From positions 62,001 through 126,000 of the forward strand of contig NZ_JAAMPT010000202.1 of NCBI RefSeq assembly GCF_012911605.1: 64,000 nucleotides of DNA, given 5' to 3'. The notes under the pieces were generated by a model, which ran no database searches, had not been told where the DNA came from, and saw only the letters and a list, made by a program, of their open reading frames with translations. Positions 34,835 to 44,152 of the stretch are shown here, piece after piece. The translations under genes and the position numbers were made by a program. This stretch comes from Flavobacterium solisilvae (GTDB lineage: Bacteria > Bacteroidota > Bacteroidia > Flavobacteriales > Flavobacteriaceae). The number at the start of each line of letters is the position of its first letter. Position 1 is the first letter of the stretch.

Positions 34835-36084
34835 TACCAGCGTTTTTTGTTTTTCTTTGAAGCTTCCGATTTTCTTGAGTTGTTCTTTCCGTTTTGTTTC
34901 TTTTTGTTTCTCAAATCAGGTTTTGCATCTGGATTTGGAACAGTCTCTTTCCAAGGAAACGGATGATCTTTAATCGTTTTTACATTTACTTTAATCAATT
35001 TTTGAATGTCTTTCCAGTAAACTTCTTCGTCTTTTCCGCAGAATGAAATTGATATTCCACCGTTTCCAGCTCGACCAGTTCTTCCTATTCGGTGAACATA
35101 GGTTTCTGGAATATTAGGCAAATCAAAATTGATAACATAAGGTAAACTTTCGATGTCAATGCCTCGAGCGGCAATATCGGTAGCAACTAAAACGGTAATT
35201 TCTTTATTTTTAAAACTGTCTAAAACTCGTTGACGCGCCGTTTGCGATTTATCGCCATGAATAGCTTCGGCATTTACACCTTGCTTTTTCAAAGCTTTAA
35301 CTACGTTATCAGCACCGTGTTTGGTTCTAACAAAAACCAAAACATTACTCAGATTTTCATTTCTAATCAAATGATATAACAAACCGCGTTTATCTGATTT
35401 GTCAACAAAATAAACTTGTTGCTGAATGATTTCGGCAGTAGAAGAAACTGGCGTAACCGAAACATATTCGGGTTTTGTTAAGAAACTATCGGCCAATTCA
35501 CGAATAGCCATTGGCATTGTAGCCGAAAATAATAGCGTTTGTCTATTGGTTGGAACGAGTTTCACGATTTTTTTCACATCATTGATAAAACCCATATCAA
35601 GCATCAAATCGGATTCGTCAAGAACCAAAAAATGTAAATGATCAAAATCAACAAAACCTTGTTTGTGTAAATCCAATAATCTTCCTGGCGTTGCAATTAA
35701 AATATCAACTCCTTTTTTTAGTTGGTCAACTTGCGGCACTTGAGAAACGCCACCAAAAATGGTTAGTTGTCTCAAATTAGTATATTTTCCATACGTATCG
35801 AAGCTTTCACCAATTTGAACTGCCAATTCGCGCGTAGGCGTAACAACCAAACAACGAATTTGTTTTGTCTTTTTGGACGAACCTACAATTTTATGTAAGT
35901 TATGTATAATTGGAATGGCAAACGCTGCCGTTTTTCCGGTTCCAGTTTGTGCGCAACCAACCAAGTCTTTTCCAGCTAAAATAAATGGAATAGCTTTTTC
36001 TTGAATTGGGGTTGGGCTAGTATATCCTTCTTCAAAAACGGCTCTTTGAATACTTTTGGATAATGATAAATCTTCGAATAACAT
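34831..36084 (-). CDS. DEAD-box RNA helicase, RhlE-like (DESD box)
   Basis: This 417-residue protein has AQTGTGKTAAFAIP (about 59), PTRELAVQI, TPGRLLDL, a DESD variant of motif II (LVLDESDLMLDMGF), SATMP, ARGIDIESLPYVINFD and HRIGRTGRAGNGG. A basic Lys/Asn tail (about 385-417) is suited to RNA contact. RhlE-type helicases act in rRNA maturation and RNA turnover. The DESD box is a tolerated variation in this superfamily. It overlaps the hybrid kinase gene by 4 bp, convergently. Confidence 0.92.
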   Translation of the reverse strand: MLFEDLSLSKSIQRAVFEEGYTSPTPIQEKAIPFILAGKDLVGCAQTGTGKTAAFAIPIIHNLHKIVGSSKKTKQIRCLVVTPTRELAVQIGESFDTYGKYTNLRQLTIFGGVSQVPQVDQLKKGVDILIATPGRLLDLHKQGFVDFDHLHFLVLDESDLMLDMGFINDVKKIVKLVPTNRQTLLFSATMPMAIRELADSFLTKPEYVSVTPVSSTAEIIQQQVYFVDKSDKRGLLYHLIRNENLSNVLVFVRTKHGADNVVKALKKQGVNAEAIHGDKSQTARQRVLDSFKNKEITVLVATDIAARGIDIESLPYVINFDLPNIPETYVHRIGRTGRAGNGGISISFCGKDEEVYWKDIQKLIKVNVKTIKDHPFPWKETVPNPDAKPDLRNKKKQNGKNNSRKSEASKKNKKRWY

Positions 36085-36116
36085 AAAAATTGCTCACGAT
36101 TAATTGTAAGCCGTGG

Positions 36117-36124
36117 CAAAGATA
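36117..36124 (-). promoter_or_regulatory. -7 box of RhlE-like helicase gene
   Basis: TATCTTTG on the minus strand, exact TAnnTTTG, 32 bp before the ATG complement at 36082-36084. Confidence 0.5.
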
Positions 36125-36154
36125 GGTTTTTTAAAACGAATTGATTTCAGCAGA

Positions 36155-37192
36155 TTAAATAATGTCTTTTCTAGATTTGATAAAATCCGTCACAAGGTAA
36201 CCAATTAGTTTTCCGATAAGATGATTGTTTTTTTCTTCACCAAGTTCTGGCGCGCCTTCGCATATATGAAGATAACTTGCATTTTTATGTTTGCCAAAAA
36301 AGTAAACAAACTGACGAACTTCTTCAATAGAAAAACCGCTTAAAGTCATTGCACTACTGGCAATATTTGGCAATGAATCTAAATCAATTTCAATACCAAA
36401 TGCATCATTTTTGATAAAATCCAAAGCTGTATTGAGTTCTTGTTGGAAGTTTTTTTGTTGGCGAACTTTAATTTCGTCATAGGTATTATAAGTAACGCGA
36501 TCTTCCATTTTCTTTAGAATATCAAGAACATTTTTGGACGTATAATTTTCGTGTAAACCAAAAATGAAATATTTTTTCAAGAAACCTTCTTCAAATGCAT
36601 ACGAAAATCCGTTTCCGCTGTGTCTTCCTTCCAAAATTCTGAAATCAGAGTGAGCATCAAAGTTTACGGCATTGATAGGTTTTCCGTGAGCAAGTGCTGT
36701 TCCTTTGATATTTCCGTAGGCATTGTTGTGTCCGCCGCCAATAATAATTGGAATTTTTCCAGTTTTTACGATAGACGTGATGGTATGAACGACTTCTTTA
36801 TCAATTTGATTGACTAGTTCGCTTAATCGTTTTCTATCATTGGTTGCGTTGAAATCTAAATTTTCGGCTTCATCCATTTGATTTTTAAAATCCAAAGTGC
36901 CAAGAACTATAATTTGACTTCCTTTACAAAAACGATTGTGCTGAATATTGGCAATGCTTTTTATGGTACTTTCCCATGCTGAAGCTGCGCCTGGACGACC
37001 ATAATTTGCTCTAACGCCAACATCTTCTGGAATTCCAAGAAGTACATATTTTGCTTCACATTTTTTTAAAAACTCAATGCAATTTTCACCTTTTGGAATA
37101 GTAAGCATTTTTTCTCCGAATTTTACTTCACCACTTCTGTGATTCGTAACTTTTGCCAAATCGGAAATTGAAAAAGGAATTAAATTATCCAT
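36155..37192 (-). CDS. hutG: Formimidoylglutamase-like arginase-family hydrolase
   Basis: This 345-residue ureohydrolase-fold protein has GGGHNNAYG, NFDAHSDFR (DAHxD metal ligands) and IEIDLDSLPN. The last is the usual SxDxDxxDP motif in a divergent form (Glu in place of Ser, no Asp-Pro). Bacteroidota enzymes of this kind are annotated as formimidoylglutamase, which splits N-formimino-L-glutamate into glutamate and formamide in histidine breakdown. No other hut genes are in the window, so the assignment is by family. A distinct guanidino substrate remains possible. Confidence 0.8.
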   Translation of the reverse strand: MDNLIPFSISDLAKVTNHRSGEVKFGEKMLTIPKGENCIEFLKKCEAKYVLLGIPEDVGVRANYGRPGAASAWESTIKSIANIQHNRFCKGSQIIVLGTLDFKNQMDEAENLDFNATNDRKRLSELVNQIDKEVVHTITSIVKTGKIPIIIGGGHNNAYGNIKGTALAHGKPINAVNFDAHSDFRILEGRHSGNGFSYAFEEGFLKKYFIFGLHENYTSKNVLDILKKMEDRVTYNTYDEIKVRQQKNFQQELNTALDFIKNDAFGIEIDLDSLPNIASSAMTLSGFSIEEVRQFVYFFGKHKNASYLHICEGAPELGEEKNNHLIGKLIGYLVTDFIKSRKDII

Positions 37193-37264
37193 TTTTAGAC
37201 GTTAAATTTTTCCCAAAAATATAATATAATTGCATAAGCAACGTTAGTAACTTTAAATATTATT

Positions 37265-37272
37265 TACTTTTG
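37265..37272 (+). promoter_or_regulatory. -7 box of coiled-coil protein gene
   Basis: TACTTTTG, exact TAnnTTTG, 21 bp before the ATG at 37294. Confidence 0.45.
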
Positions 37273-37293
37273 TTATATCAAAAACTATAAATT

Positions 37294-38178
37294 ATGGAAA
37301 ATCAAAACAGTAATTCTAAATTAAAAGCGATAATAGCGGTATTATCAGTATTGTTAATCGGTAGTTTGTTTTATATCTTCAAATTAACTTCGGAAGCCAA
37401 AGAGATGCAAACTGTTGTTACCACGACAAAATCTGATAAAGAAGCTGTTTTAAAGGATTTGGCAGCGTTAAAATCATCTTATGATGCAGCTATTGCCGAA
37501 AACACGTCAATGTCAGACGAATTAATCGAAGCTCGTGATGAAGTTACCAAATTGATGGAAGAACTAAAAAAATCGAAAGGCGATGTTGCTTCTTTGTCAA
37601 AATACAAACAGCAATATGCAGCATTGGAAGTCAAGATGAAAAACATGATGGAAGAAGTTGCCGTACTGAAAGTTAAAAATCAGCAGCTTACTTCTACAAT
37701 TGACAGTACAAACGTAGTTTTGGAAGATTCTAAAAAGTACAATCAAGTATTGGTTGGTCAAAACGAAGAATTAGCAAAAACAGTTGAAAAAGGGCAGAAG
37801 TTAAGTGTAACAAACCTAAAAACTGCGGCTTACAAACAAAGAAGTTCAGGAAAACAAATTGAAACGGATAAAGCAAGCCGTGCTGATTTACTTCAAATTA
37901 GTTTTACTATTGCTGAAAATGCAATTGCAAAAACAGGTGACAAAGTATATTATGTTCAAGTAATTGATGCTAAAAATAATGTACTTGGCGATAAAGCAAC
38001 GATTTCATTTGGTGAAACTTCGTTAACCTACAGTTTTACTACAACTGTAAACTATGAAAATAAAACAGTTAACGTAAAAGAACAATTACCAGGAAAAGAT
38101 TTTGCCAAAGGAACTTACTTTGTAAATGTTTTTGACAAAGGCGAATTGGTTTCAAAAAGCAGTTTCTCTTTGAGATAA
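37294..38178 (+). CDS. Membrane-anchored periplasmic coiled-coil protein
   Basis: This 294-residue protein has a short polar N-terminus and one TM helix (about 10-28, AIIAVLSVLLIGSLFYIF), a long coiled-coil (about 32-170, TTTKSDKEAVLKDLAALKSS and EVTKLMEELKKSKGDVASL), and a beta-rich C-terminal domain (about 175-294: ADLLQISFTIAENAIAKTGD, KVYYVQVIDAKNNVLGD, TYFVNVFDKGELVS). Similar proteins are conserved in Flavobacterium, but I know of no assigned function. It probably spans the periplasm. It is monocistronic with a clear terminator. Confidence 0.8.
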   Translation: MENQNSNSKLKAIIAVLSVLLIGSLFYIFKLTSEAKEMQTVVTTTKSDKEAVLKDLAALKSSYDAAIAENTSMSDELIEARDEVTKLMEELKKSKGDVASLSKYKQQYAALEVKMKNMMEEVAVLKVKNQQLTSTIDSTNVVLEDSKKYNQVLVGQNEELAKTVEKGQKLSVTNLKTAAYKQRSSGKQIETDKASRADLLQISFTIAENAIAKTGDKVYYVQVIDAKNNVLGDKATISFGETSLTYSFTTTVNYENKTVNVKEQLPGKDFAKGTYFVNVFDKGELVSKSSFSLR

Positions 38179-38205
38179 TAAATTAAAATGTAAGGTTAAT
38201 TAATA

Positions 38206-38238
38206 AATCCGATGGAAATTTTTCATCGGATTTTTTTT
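38206..38238 (+). terminator. Terminator of coiled-coil protein gene
   Basis: AATCCGATG (38207-38215) and CATCGGATT (about 38224-38232) form a perfect stem followed by a run of eight T. Confidence 0.85.
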
Positions 38239-38279
38239 AATATTTGTGCATTCTAAATTGTGTAACAATTACATTTTAG

Positions 38280-38981
38280 TTATGATTTTTTTATTTTAAA
38301 AAATTTTACTTCTTTTAAATTGTAAACTTCAGTGTAATTATTCTTTAAATTATAAATAAATATATTTTCATGAGTTTTCCCCAAAAAGATGTAGTTTTTT
38401 TTCGTTTTGTAGATTTTATTTTCAAATACAAATTCGATATTGTAATAAGGTTTATTTCTTTTTATTTTTTCAATGTCTATATAAGCTTTTGTAACAGAAA
38501 AAATGAATAATGATAAAACACAAAAAAATAGATATAACTTATTCAAAAAAATAGGTTCTTTTTTTAGAACAAATAATATTGAGACAAAAAATAAAATTAA
38601 TGATTTTTGACATTGATCAATTATTATTAAAATATCTTTTTCAGTGAATAGAATTAAAATTATTTTTACAGGAAAGACTAATATAAAAATAGTAGTAAAT
38701 GTTTTTGTTAAACTATAAGTAAAGTTTTTTTCTCCAAATTTTTTTTGTGTATAATTTCTTATATATATAAAAGGTAATACAGCAAATAGTAAACCTGTAA
38801 ATATCAAATAGATTTTAATTTCACTAATAAATAATAATGGAAATTCACTCAAACTTATGAATTCATTTATATTTATTCCAAAGTATTCATAATATATATA
38901 ATTTTTTATTAAGCTACTCAATAAAATTATAATTGAAATTAGGGGAATTACTTTTAATATTCTTTCTATTTTTTCTGTCAT
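38280..38981 (-). CDS. Polytopic membrane protein of unknown function
   Basis: This 233-residue protein has five hydrophobic segments (about 8-28, 38-70, 90-115, 120-140 and 145-165), then a short soluble tail (about 170-233) rich in Lys, Asn, Tyr and Phe. The DNA is even more AT-rich than its neighbours, with almost only A/T-ending codons and strong use of AAA, ATA and TTT. I recognise no family. The base composition and lack of recognisable motifs suggest a recently acquired or fast-evolving gene. It sits alone between the coiled-coil gene and uvrB. Confidence 0.6.
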   Translation of the reverse strand: MTEKIERILKVIPLISIIILLSSLIKNYIYYEYFGININEFISLSEFPLLFISEIKIYLIFTGLLFAVLPFIYIRNYTQKKFGEKNFTYSLTKTFTTIFILVFPVKIILILFTEKDILIIIDQCQKSLILFFVSILFVLKKEPIFLNKLYLFFCVLSLFIFSVTKAYIDIEKIKRNKPYYNIEFVFENKIYKTKKNYIFLGKTHENIFIYNLKNNYTEVYNLKEVKFFKIKKS

Positions 38982-39073
38982 TTTTTTGAAACTATTATGA
39001 AAACCATTTTTATGTTTTTTTAAGTAAAATTGTGACTAACTCAAATATACAAAACTCTTTTATTTGTCAAAAA

Positions 39074-41062
39074 TCATATTTTCTCCTGCAACGCTTTAAT
39101 TTCATCACGCAATTTTGCGGCTTGCATAAAGTCTAAATCTTTGGCAGCTTTTTCCATAGCTTTTTGTTTCTCACGAATTTTCTTTTCAATTTCGGGTTTT
39201 GATAAATATTCGCTTTCCGGTTCGGCAGCTTTTAAAACTTGGTTTTCATAATATTGTGTTGAAACTGAATTTCCAGCCAAAGCACTTCCCAAACTTTTAT
39301 TCAACGCTTTTGGAACTAAATTGTGTTTGGTGTTGTAATTGATTTGTTTTTCTCTGCGGTAATTGGTTTCGTCAATGGTTTTTTGCATCGAAGCCGTGAT
39401 TTTATCACCATACATAATGGCTTTTCCATTTACGTTTCTCGCAGCACGACCAACCGTTTGCGTCAAAGAACGATGACTTCGTAAAAAACCTTCTTTGTCA
39501 GCATCCAAAATCGCTACCAACGAAACTTCGGGTAAATCCAAACCTTCACGAAGTAAGTTTACACCAATCAAAACATCAAACAAACCTTTACGCAAATCTT
39601 GCATAATTTCTACACGTTCCAAAGTATCAACATCCGAATGAATGTAACGGCAACGAATGGAAACTTTAGTCAAATATTTGGTCAATTCTTCCGCCATTCT
39701 TTTGGTTAAAGTCGTGACCAAAACACGTTCATCTACTTCGCAACGTTGCTGAATTTCTTCAATTAAATCGTCAATTTGGTTTAAGCTCGGTCGAACTTCT
39801 ATAATTGGATCAAGTAATCCTGTTGGACGAATAACTTGCTCTACATAAATTCCTTCTGATTTTTGCAATTCATAATCAGCTGGCGTTGCCGAAACATAAA
39901 TTACCTGATTCTGCATGCTTTCAAATTCTTCAAACTTCAACGGACGATTGTCCATCGCTGCCGGAAGTCTGAAACCATATTCCACCAAATTCTCTTTTCG
40001 ACTTCTGTCGCCACCATACATGGCATGAACTTGCGAAATGGTAACGTGACTTTCATCTACAACCATCAAAAAATCATCCGGAAAATAATCTAACAAACAG
40101 AAAGGTCGCGTTCCAGGCAAACGTCTATCTAAATAGCGAGAATAATTTTCAATTCCGGAGCAATAACCGAGTTCGCGTATCATTTCTAAATCGAAATTGG
40201 TGCGTTCTTCCAATCGTTTGGCTTCAAGATGTTTACCAATTTCCTTGAAATAATCGACTTGTTTAACCAAATCTTGTTGAATATCCCAAATGGCTGCTTG
40301 TAAAACATCAGGCGAAGTCACAAACATATTGGCGGGATAAATATTTAGTTTTTCATAGCGTTCAATAACCGAAGATGTTTTGGCATCAAAAGCTTCTATT
40401 TCTTCTATTTCATCGCCAAAAAAGTGTACTCGAAAAGGTTCGTCAGCATAACTAGGAAAGATTTCGACCGTATCACCTTTAATTCTGAAATTCCCCGGAG
40501 TAAAATCGGCTTCGGTTCTGGAATATAAACTTTGGACTAATTTGTGCAGTAATTTGGTTCGAGAAATGATTTGGTTTTTTTCTATCGAAACTACATTTTT
40601 CTGAAATTCCACTGGATTTCCAATTCCATAAAGACAAGAAACAGAGGAAATAACAATAATATCACGACGACCGGAAAGTAGAGCAGAAGTTGTACTTAAA
40701 CGAAGTTTTTCCAATTCATCATTAATTGATAAATCTTTTTCAATATAAGTTCCAGTCACAGGAATGAACGCTTCCGGTTGGTAATAATCGTAATAAGAAA
40801 CGAAATATTGCACCGAATTATTTGGAAAAAACTGTTTGAATTCGGAATATAATTGTGCCGCCAAAGTTTTGTTGTGTGCCAAAACTAAAGTTGGTTTTTC
40901 AACATTCTGAATTACATTAGCAACGGTAAATGTCTTTCCCGAACCAGTAACTCCTAATAAAGTTTGGTATTTTTCGCCATTTAGAATTCCGTTTGAAAGT
41001 TTTTCAATGGCTTGTGGCTGATCGCCTGTTGGCTTGTAATCGGATATGACTTGGAATTTCAT
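39074..41062 (-). CDS. uvrB: Excinuclease ABC subunit B
   Basis: This 662-residue protein has the N-terminal helicase motif LLGVTGSGKTFTVAN, the beta-hairpin with YYDYYQPEAFIP, DESHVT, SATPADYEL, and helicase motifs VLVTTLTKRMAEEL and DVLIGVNLLREGLDLPEV. A C-terminal UVR motif (about 625-660, AMEKAAKDLDFMQAAKLRDE) binds UvrC. UvrB verifies DNA damage in nucleotide excision repair. Length is standard. uvrA and uvrC are not in the window. The toxin-antitoxin pair lies 39 bp upstream in the same direction. Confidence 0.98.
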   Translation of the reverse strand: MKFQVISDYKPTGDQPQAIEKLSNGILNGEKYQTLLGVTGSGKTFTVANVIQNVEKPTLVLAHNKTLAAQLYSEFKQFFPNNSVQYFVSYYDYYQPEAFIPVTGTYIEKDLSINDELEKLRLSTTSALLSGRRDIIVISSVSCLYGIGNPVEFQKNVVSIEKNQIISRTKLLHKLVQSLYSRTEADFTPGNFRIKGDTVEIFPSYADEPFRVHFFGDEIEEIEAFDAKTSSVIERYEKLNIYPANMFVTSPDVLQAAIWDIQQDLVKQVDYFKEIGKHLEAKRLEERTNFDLEMIRELGYCSGIENYSRYLDRRLPGTRPFCLLDYFPDDFLMVVDESHVTISQVHAMYGGDRSRKENLVEYGFRLPAAMDNRPLKFEEFESMQNQVIYVSATPADYELQKSEGIYVEQVIRPTGLLDPIIEVRPSLNQIDDLIEEIQQRCEVDERVLVTTLTKRMAEELTKYLTKVSIRCRYIHSDVDTLERVEIMQDLRKGLFDVLIGVNLLREGLDLPEVSLVAILDADKEGFLRSHRSLTQTVGRAARNVNGKAIMYGDKITASMQKTIDETNYRREKQINYNTKHNLVPKALNKSLGSALAGNSVSTQYYENQVLKAAEPESEYLSKPEIEKKIREKQKAMEKAAKDLDFMQAAKLRDEIKALQEKI

Positions 41063-41101
41063 GAGGTAATTTCGATTGAAACTGTTAATAAGCAGACTTG
41101 C

Positions 41102-41407
41102 TTATCGATAAAATTTCGGATTTCTACTTGTATGTCTTACTCTAAGTACATAGATTTTGTCAAAATCAATTTTATATGAAATTCTATAACTAAATTTTTC
41201 AAAAGCTCTATAATTTTCATCAATTGGAACTCGCATTTCATCAACTTCATAAATTTCCCAATTGCTTTTAAGAATTTCTACCGAAACTATTAATGTATCA
41301 ACTACTTTATCGGCAATTTCAAAACTTTTAGTTTCTTCAAGTAAATAAAAATAAATATCTTCTAATTGATTTTGAGAAGTTTGTGTCCAAATTATCTCTT
41401 TTTCCAT
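41102..41407 (-). CDS. ParE/RelE-type toxin
   Basis: This 101-residue protein has the pattern of RelE/ParE-fold toxins: IIWTQTSQNQLEDIYFYLLEE at the N-terminus, VDEMRVPIDENYRAFEKFSYRISYKID in the middle, and the closing IYVLRVRHTSRNPKFYR with Arg-His-Thr near the end, as in ParE toxins. ParE poisons DNA gyrase, while RelE cleaves mRNA; the tail suggests ParE. The gene overlaps the antitoxin gene by 16 bp, the usual coupling. No mobile element surrounds it. Confidence 0.85.
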   Translation of the reverse strand: MEKEIIWTQTSQNQLEDIYFYLLEETKSFEIADKVVDTLIVSVEILKSNWEIYEVDEMRVPIDENYRAFEKFSYRISYKIDFDKIYVLRVRHTSRNPKFYR

Positions 41408-41610
41408 TGAGCTATTTTTTCTAAAACTTGATCATGAGTTGAAACATTTCCTTGTGCAATATCATCTTCAGATTTTTTTAAATCCAAATTATAATCCTCA
41501 ACACTTTCAGATTTACTATCCAAAATTGTGTTTATTGCAGCCAAAAATGCTTCATCGTTAATTTCTGATATCTTAGAAATCACCAAGTTTTTTAATTCAA
41601 TTGTGCTCAT
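41392..41610 (-). CDS. Antitoxin of ParE-type pair
   Basis: This codes 72 residues: LKNLVISKISEINDEAFLAA, INTILDSK, then an acidic stretch and HDQVLEKIAQWKKR at the C-terminus. The acidic-then-basic composition and coupling to the toxin gene identify it as the antitoxin. The usual ribbon-helix-helix motif is not evident; the N-terminal helix may replace it or bind the operator. It is co-transcribed with the toxin. Confidence 0.8.
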   Translation of the reverse strand: MSTIELKNLVISKISEINDEAFLAAINTILDSKSESVEDYNLDLKKSEDDIAQGNVSTHDQVLEKIAQWKKR

Positions 41611-41647
41611 GATGAAAATAGTTTATACAAATTTAATAAAAAAAGCA

Positions 41648-42601
41648 TCAATCAATGTTAAACTTCCAGTCTTTCTGTTGCTTTTCACTTAAGAAAGTCC
41701 ACGCTACAAAACGACTTATTTTTTGACTTTGAGCCATTTCTATTGTTTTGATTTCAACGGCTCCAACTTTGTTTAAGGTTTTGTAAATGCTTCTTAAATT
41801 GTCTTTTTTAGAAACTAAAGTAGTAAACCAAAACACTTGCAACGGATATTTTACGCTTTCATAAATCATTTGAGTAATAAAGCCAATTTCGCCACCAGTA
41901 CACCAAAGTTCGGCGTTTTGTCCGCCAAAATTTAAAACTGGCTTATTAGATTTTTTGTTTTCAAGATTATTTACTTTTCGTAATGCTGCTTTTGTTGCTT
42001 CGTCTTGTGATGCATGAAATGGCGGATTGCAAATGGTAAAAGCAAATTTATCTTCGGGCAAAATGATATTTTTGAAAATAAATCGAGGTTCAACTTGCAA
42101 TTGTAAACTGATGGCTTCAATCAAATGTGGATTGTTACCAATGATTTTTTTGCAGTTTTGGAGTGCATTTTCATCAATATCAGTTCCAACAAAACTCCAA
42201 TGGTATTCATGATTTCCAATGATTGGATAAATACAATTGGCACCAATTCCAACATCCAATCCAACAATATTTTCTCCTTCGGGAATAATTCCGTTATTAG
42301 AATTGGCTAATAAATCGGCTAAATAGTGAATATAATCTGCTCTTCCGGGAATTGGCGGACAAAGATAATTTTTAGGAATATCCCAATATTCGATATCATA
42401 ATCTGAAATTAAAATAGCTTTGTTTAATGCTTTTACCGCTTCGGGATTGGCAAAATCGATAGTATTTGAACCATGTTCGTTGTTGAAAACAAATTGTTTT
42501 AACTCAGGAAAACTTTGAATTAAGGTATCAAAATCATATCTAAATCGATGTGGATTTCTTGGATGTAAAGTAGTTTTTTCTGGACTTTTAGTATTCTTCA
42601 T
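41648..42601 (-). CDS. rlmF: 23S rRNA (adenine-1618-N6)-methyltransferase
   Basis: This 317-residue protein opens with LHPRNPHRFRYDFDTLIQSF and contains GLDVGIGANCIYPIIG (SAM binding), TICNPPFHAS (NPPF catalytic motif of amino-methyltransferases), and FWFTTLVSKKDNL. This is the RlmF signature, for m6A at A1618 of 23S rRNA. There is no membrane segment. It lies upstream of the toxin-antitoxin genes in the same orientation with a short gap. Confidence 0.95.
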   Translation of the reverse strand: MKNTKSPEKTTLHPRNPHRFRYDFDTLIQSFPELKQFVFNNEHGSNTIDFANPEAVKALNKAILISDYDIEYWDIPKNYLCPPIPGRADYIHYLADLLANSNNGIIPEGENIVGLDVGIGANCIYPIIGNHEYHWSFVGTDIDENALQNCKKIIGNNPHLIEAISLQLQVEPRFIFKNIILPEDKFAFTICNPPFHASQDEATKAALRKVNNLENKKSNKPVLNFGGQNAELWCTGGEIGFITQMIYESVKYPLQVFWFTTLVSKKDNLRSIYKTLNKVGAVEIKTIEMAQSQKISRFVAWTFLSEKQQKDWKFNID

Positions 42602-42652
42602 TTTGTCATTTCTCTATATCAAATATATGGAAAGAGAATGATTTGGGCAAAA

Positions 42653-42689
42653 TAAAAAGCCATTGTGATTTTGAATGTCGCAATGGCTT
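42653..42689 (-). terminator. Terminator of thioredoxin-DUF3570 operon
   Basis: AAGCCATTG (42657-42665) and CAATGGCTT (42681-42689) pair. On the minus strand the U-rich complement of AATAAAAA follows. It lies 27 bp behind the DUF3570 gene. Confidence 0.75.
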
Positions 42690-42715
42690 GTAATGAATTA
42701 AAAATAATTTGTTAA

Positions 42716-43918
42716 CTATTTGAATTGCAAGGCTAAAGTGATAATATGAGAATTCAAACCGTTGTTTCTGGTATAATAACCATAACGTAAATCTAAGCTA
42801 TGAATTCGTTTTATGTGAAAAATACCTTTGTTACTATCCGTAAGATGATAACCCAAACCAATCATGTGACTGGTAAATTTTGATAAATCATAATCGCTGG
42901 TGTAATATTCATCGCCAAGTAAATGTTGATTGATAGCTTTGAAATATTTTGCCTCACTTTGCTGATAAAAACGATAAGGCAATGACAAAGCTGAAAATGC
43001 CGTTAATTTGTATGTTGGTTCCAAACTGATAGTATGTGAACTAATACCCCAATTATCAATATAATAACGATAAAAATTGCGTAAAACAATTTTGTCTCCA
43101 AGAAAATAATTGGCGCGAACTCCAACCGGAATTTTAAATCGCGTACTCGGTAATTTTTCAGAAGCAACAGAGAAATCTTGAAAATAAACACGATTGAATT
43201 TTGTTGCCAATAAACCTTCCTGATAACCAATATCGGCCAAAAATGCCATTTGGAAATTTTTATTGATAACTTGCGAGAAAGTTAATCCTAAATTATAAGA
43301 ATTTCGAGGTTTCGAATCGTTGTTTTTGGCTTCATTATCCGAGGGATTATTCCTCAGTTCGATAGGCAAAATGACTTTCCATGTATCAAAAAACGCCATT
43401 CCTTTAATCGAAAATTCCCGATTGTTGTCTTTGGAAGTTTTAGTATAACCAACATTTGCACCAATTGAGAAATAATCATATTCAGCAGAGAAAGAAAGTC
43501 CTCCGTTTAAAACAGTTTTTGTTTCTTCATTGGTATAAGAATAATTTGCCGAAGGATAAATTCTAATGTCTTGATAAGACGCTGAAGAAACCGTGCTCGG
43601 ATCAATTTTATCAGATGAAGCTGAAGTATAACTGTCAATTCCTAAATTAAAATCAAGAGAATGTAAATTGTTTCTGGAATCTCTTTTGGATAAAATTACT
43701 TCAAAATTGGTTGCAATATCTGTCAGTTTTTCGGTTCCTTCACCACCAGTAACCGCAGAATTATTTCCGTTTTGAGTATAGTAACTCGAAATAAAATTAA
43801 CTTCCTCAATTTTAAGTTTTTGCTTTTTGTAACCTGAAGTAATACTATCAGTTTGTGCTTTCGCTTGATGAGAAAATAGAAAAGCCAAACAAGCGGCAGT
43901 AATCAGTCTTTTTTTCAT
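42716..43918 (-). CDS. DUF3570 outer-membrane beta-barrel protein
   Basis: This 400-residue protein has a signal peptide (about 1-21, HQAKAQ) and alternating strands throughout (LDFNLGIDSYTSASSDKID, YSYTNEETKTVLNGGLSFSA, RNSYNLGLTFSQVINKNF), ending in LALQFK with terminal aromatic residue. This fits DUF3570, a barrel regularly found next to DUF4266, ApbE and thioredoxin genes in Bacteroidota and Proteobacteria. It is the last gene of that operon (18 bp behind DUF4266). A transport or electron-transfer role is suspected from context only. Confidence 0.9.
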   Translation of the reverse strand: MKKRLITAACLAFLFSHQAKAQTDSITSGYKKQKLKIEEVNFISSYYTQNGNNSAVTGGEGTEKLTDIATNFEVILSKRDSRNNLHSLDFNLGIDSYTSASSDKIDPSTVSSASYQDIRIYPSANYSYTNEETKTVLNGGLSFSAEYDYFSIGANVGYTKTSKDNNREFSIKGMAFFDTWKVILPIELRNNPSDNEAKNNDSKPRNSYNLGLTFSQVINKNFQMAFLADIGYQEGLLATKFNRVYFQDFSVASEKLPSTRFKIPVGVRANYFLGDKIVLRNFYRYYIDNWGISSHTISLEPTYKLTAFSALSLPYRFYQQSEAKYFKAINQHLLGDEYYTSDYDLSKFTSHMIGLGYHLTDSNKGIFHIKRIHSLDLRYGYYTRNNGLNSHIITLALQFK

Positions 43919-43936
43919 GATTTACAGATGCAAAGA

Positions 43937-44146
43937 TTAATTACAACCACAACCTCCGCCGGTTTTTCCACCATTGGCTCCAGAGCTGGCTTCACGATAC
44001 AACTGGAAAGTATTTTCAAACTTTTCAGTTTTTTTAGCAGTTAATGCCATTTCGGCATCATTGATTTTTGACTTTTGATATTCCTTTACCGATTCGCAGG
44101 AATGCAATGCGAACCCAAGAAATAAAGCCATCGCAAGTTTTTTCAT
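43937..44146 (-). CDS. DUF4266 lipoprotein with GGGCGCN tail
   Basis: This 69-residue protein has a lipobox (ALHSC at about 17), a short helical segment with MALTAKKTEKFENTFQLYREAS, and a C-terminus SGANGGKTGGGCGCN. DUF4266 proteins share this Gly/Cys tail (CGC at about 66-68), whose purpose is unknown; it could bind metal, haem or flavin. The SSGAN stretch resembles the ApbE flavinylation motif but lacks the acceptor Thr (Asn instead) and the Asp. It lies 6 bp behind apbE and 18 bp in front of DUF3570. Confidence 0.9.
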   Translation of the reverse strand: MKKLAMALFLGFALHSCESVKEYQKSKINDAEMALTAKKTEKFENTFQLYREASSGANGGKTGGGCGCN

Positions 44147-44152
44147 AATTTT

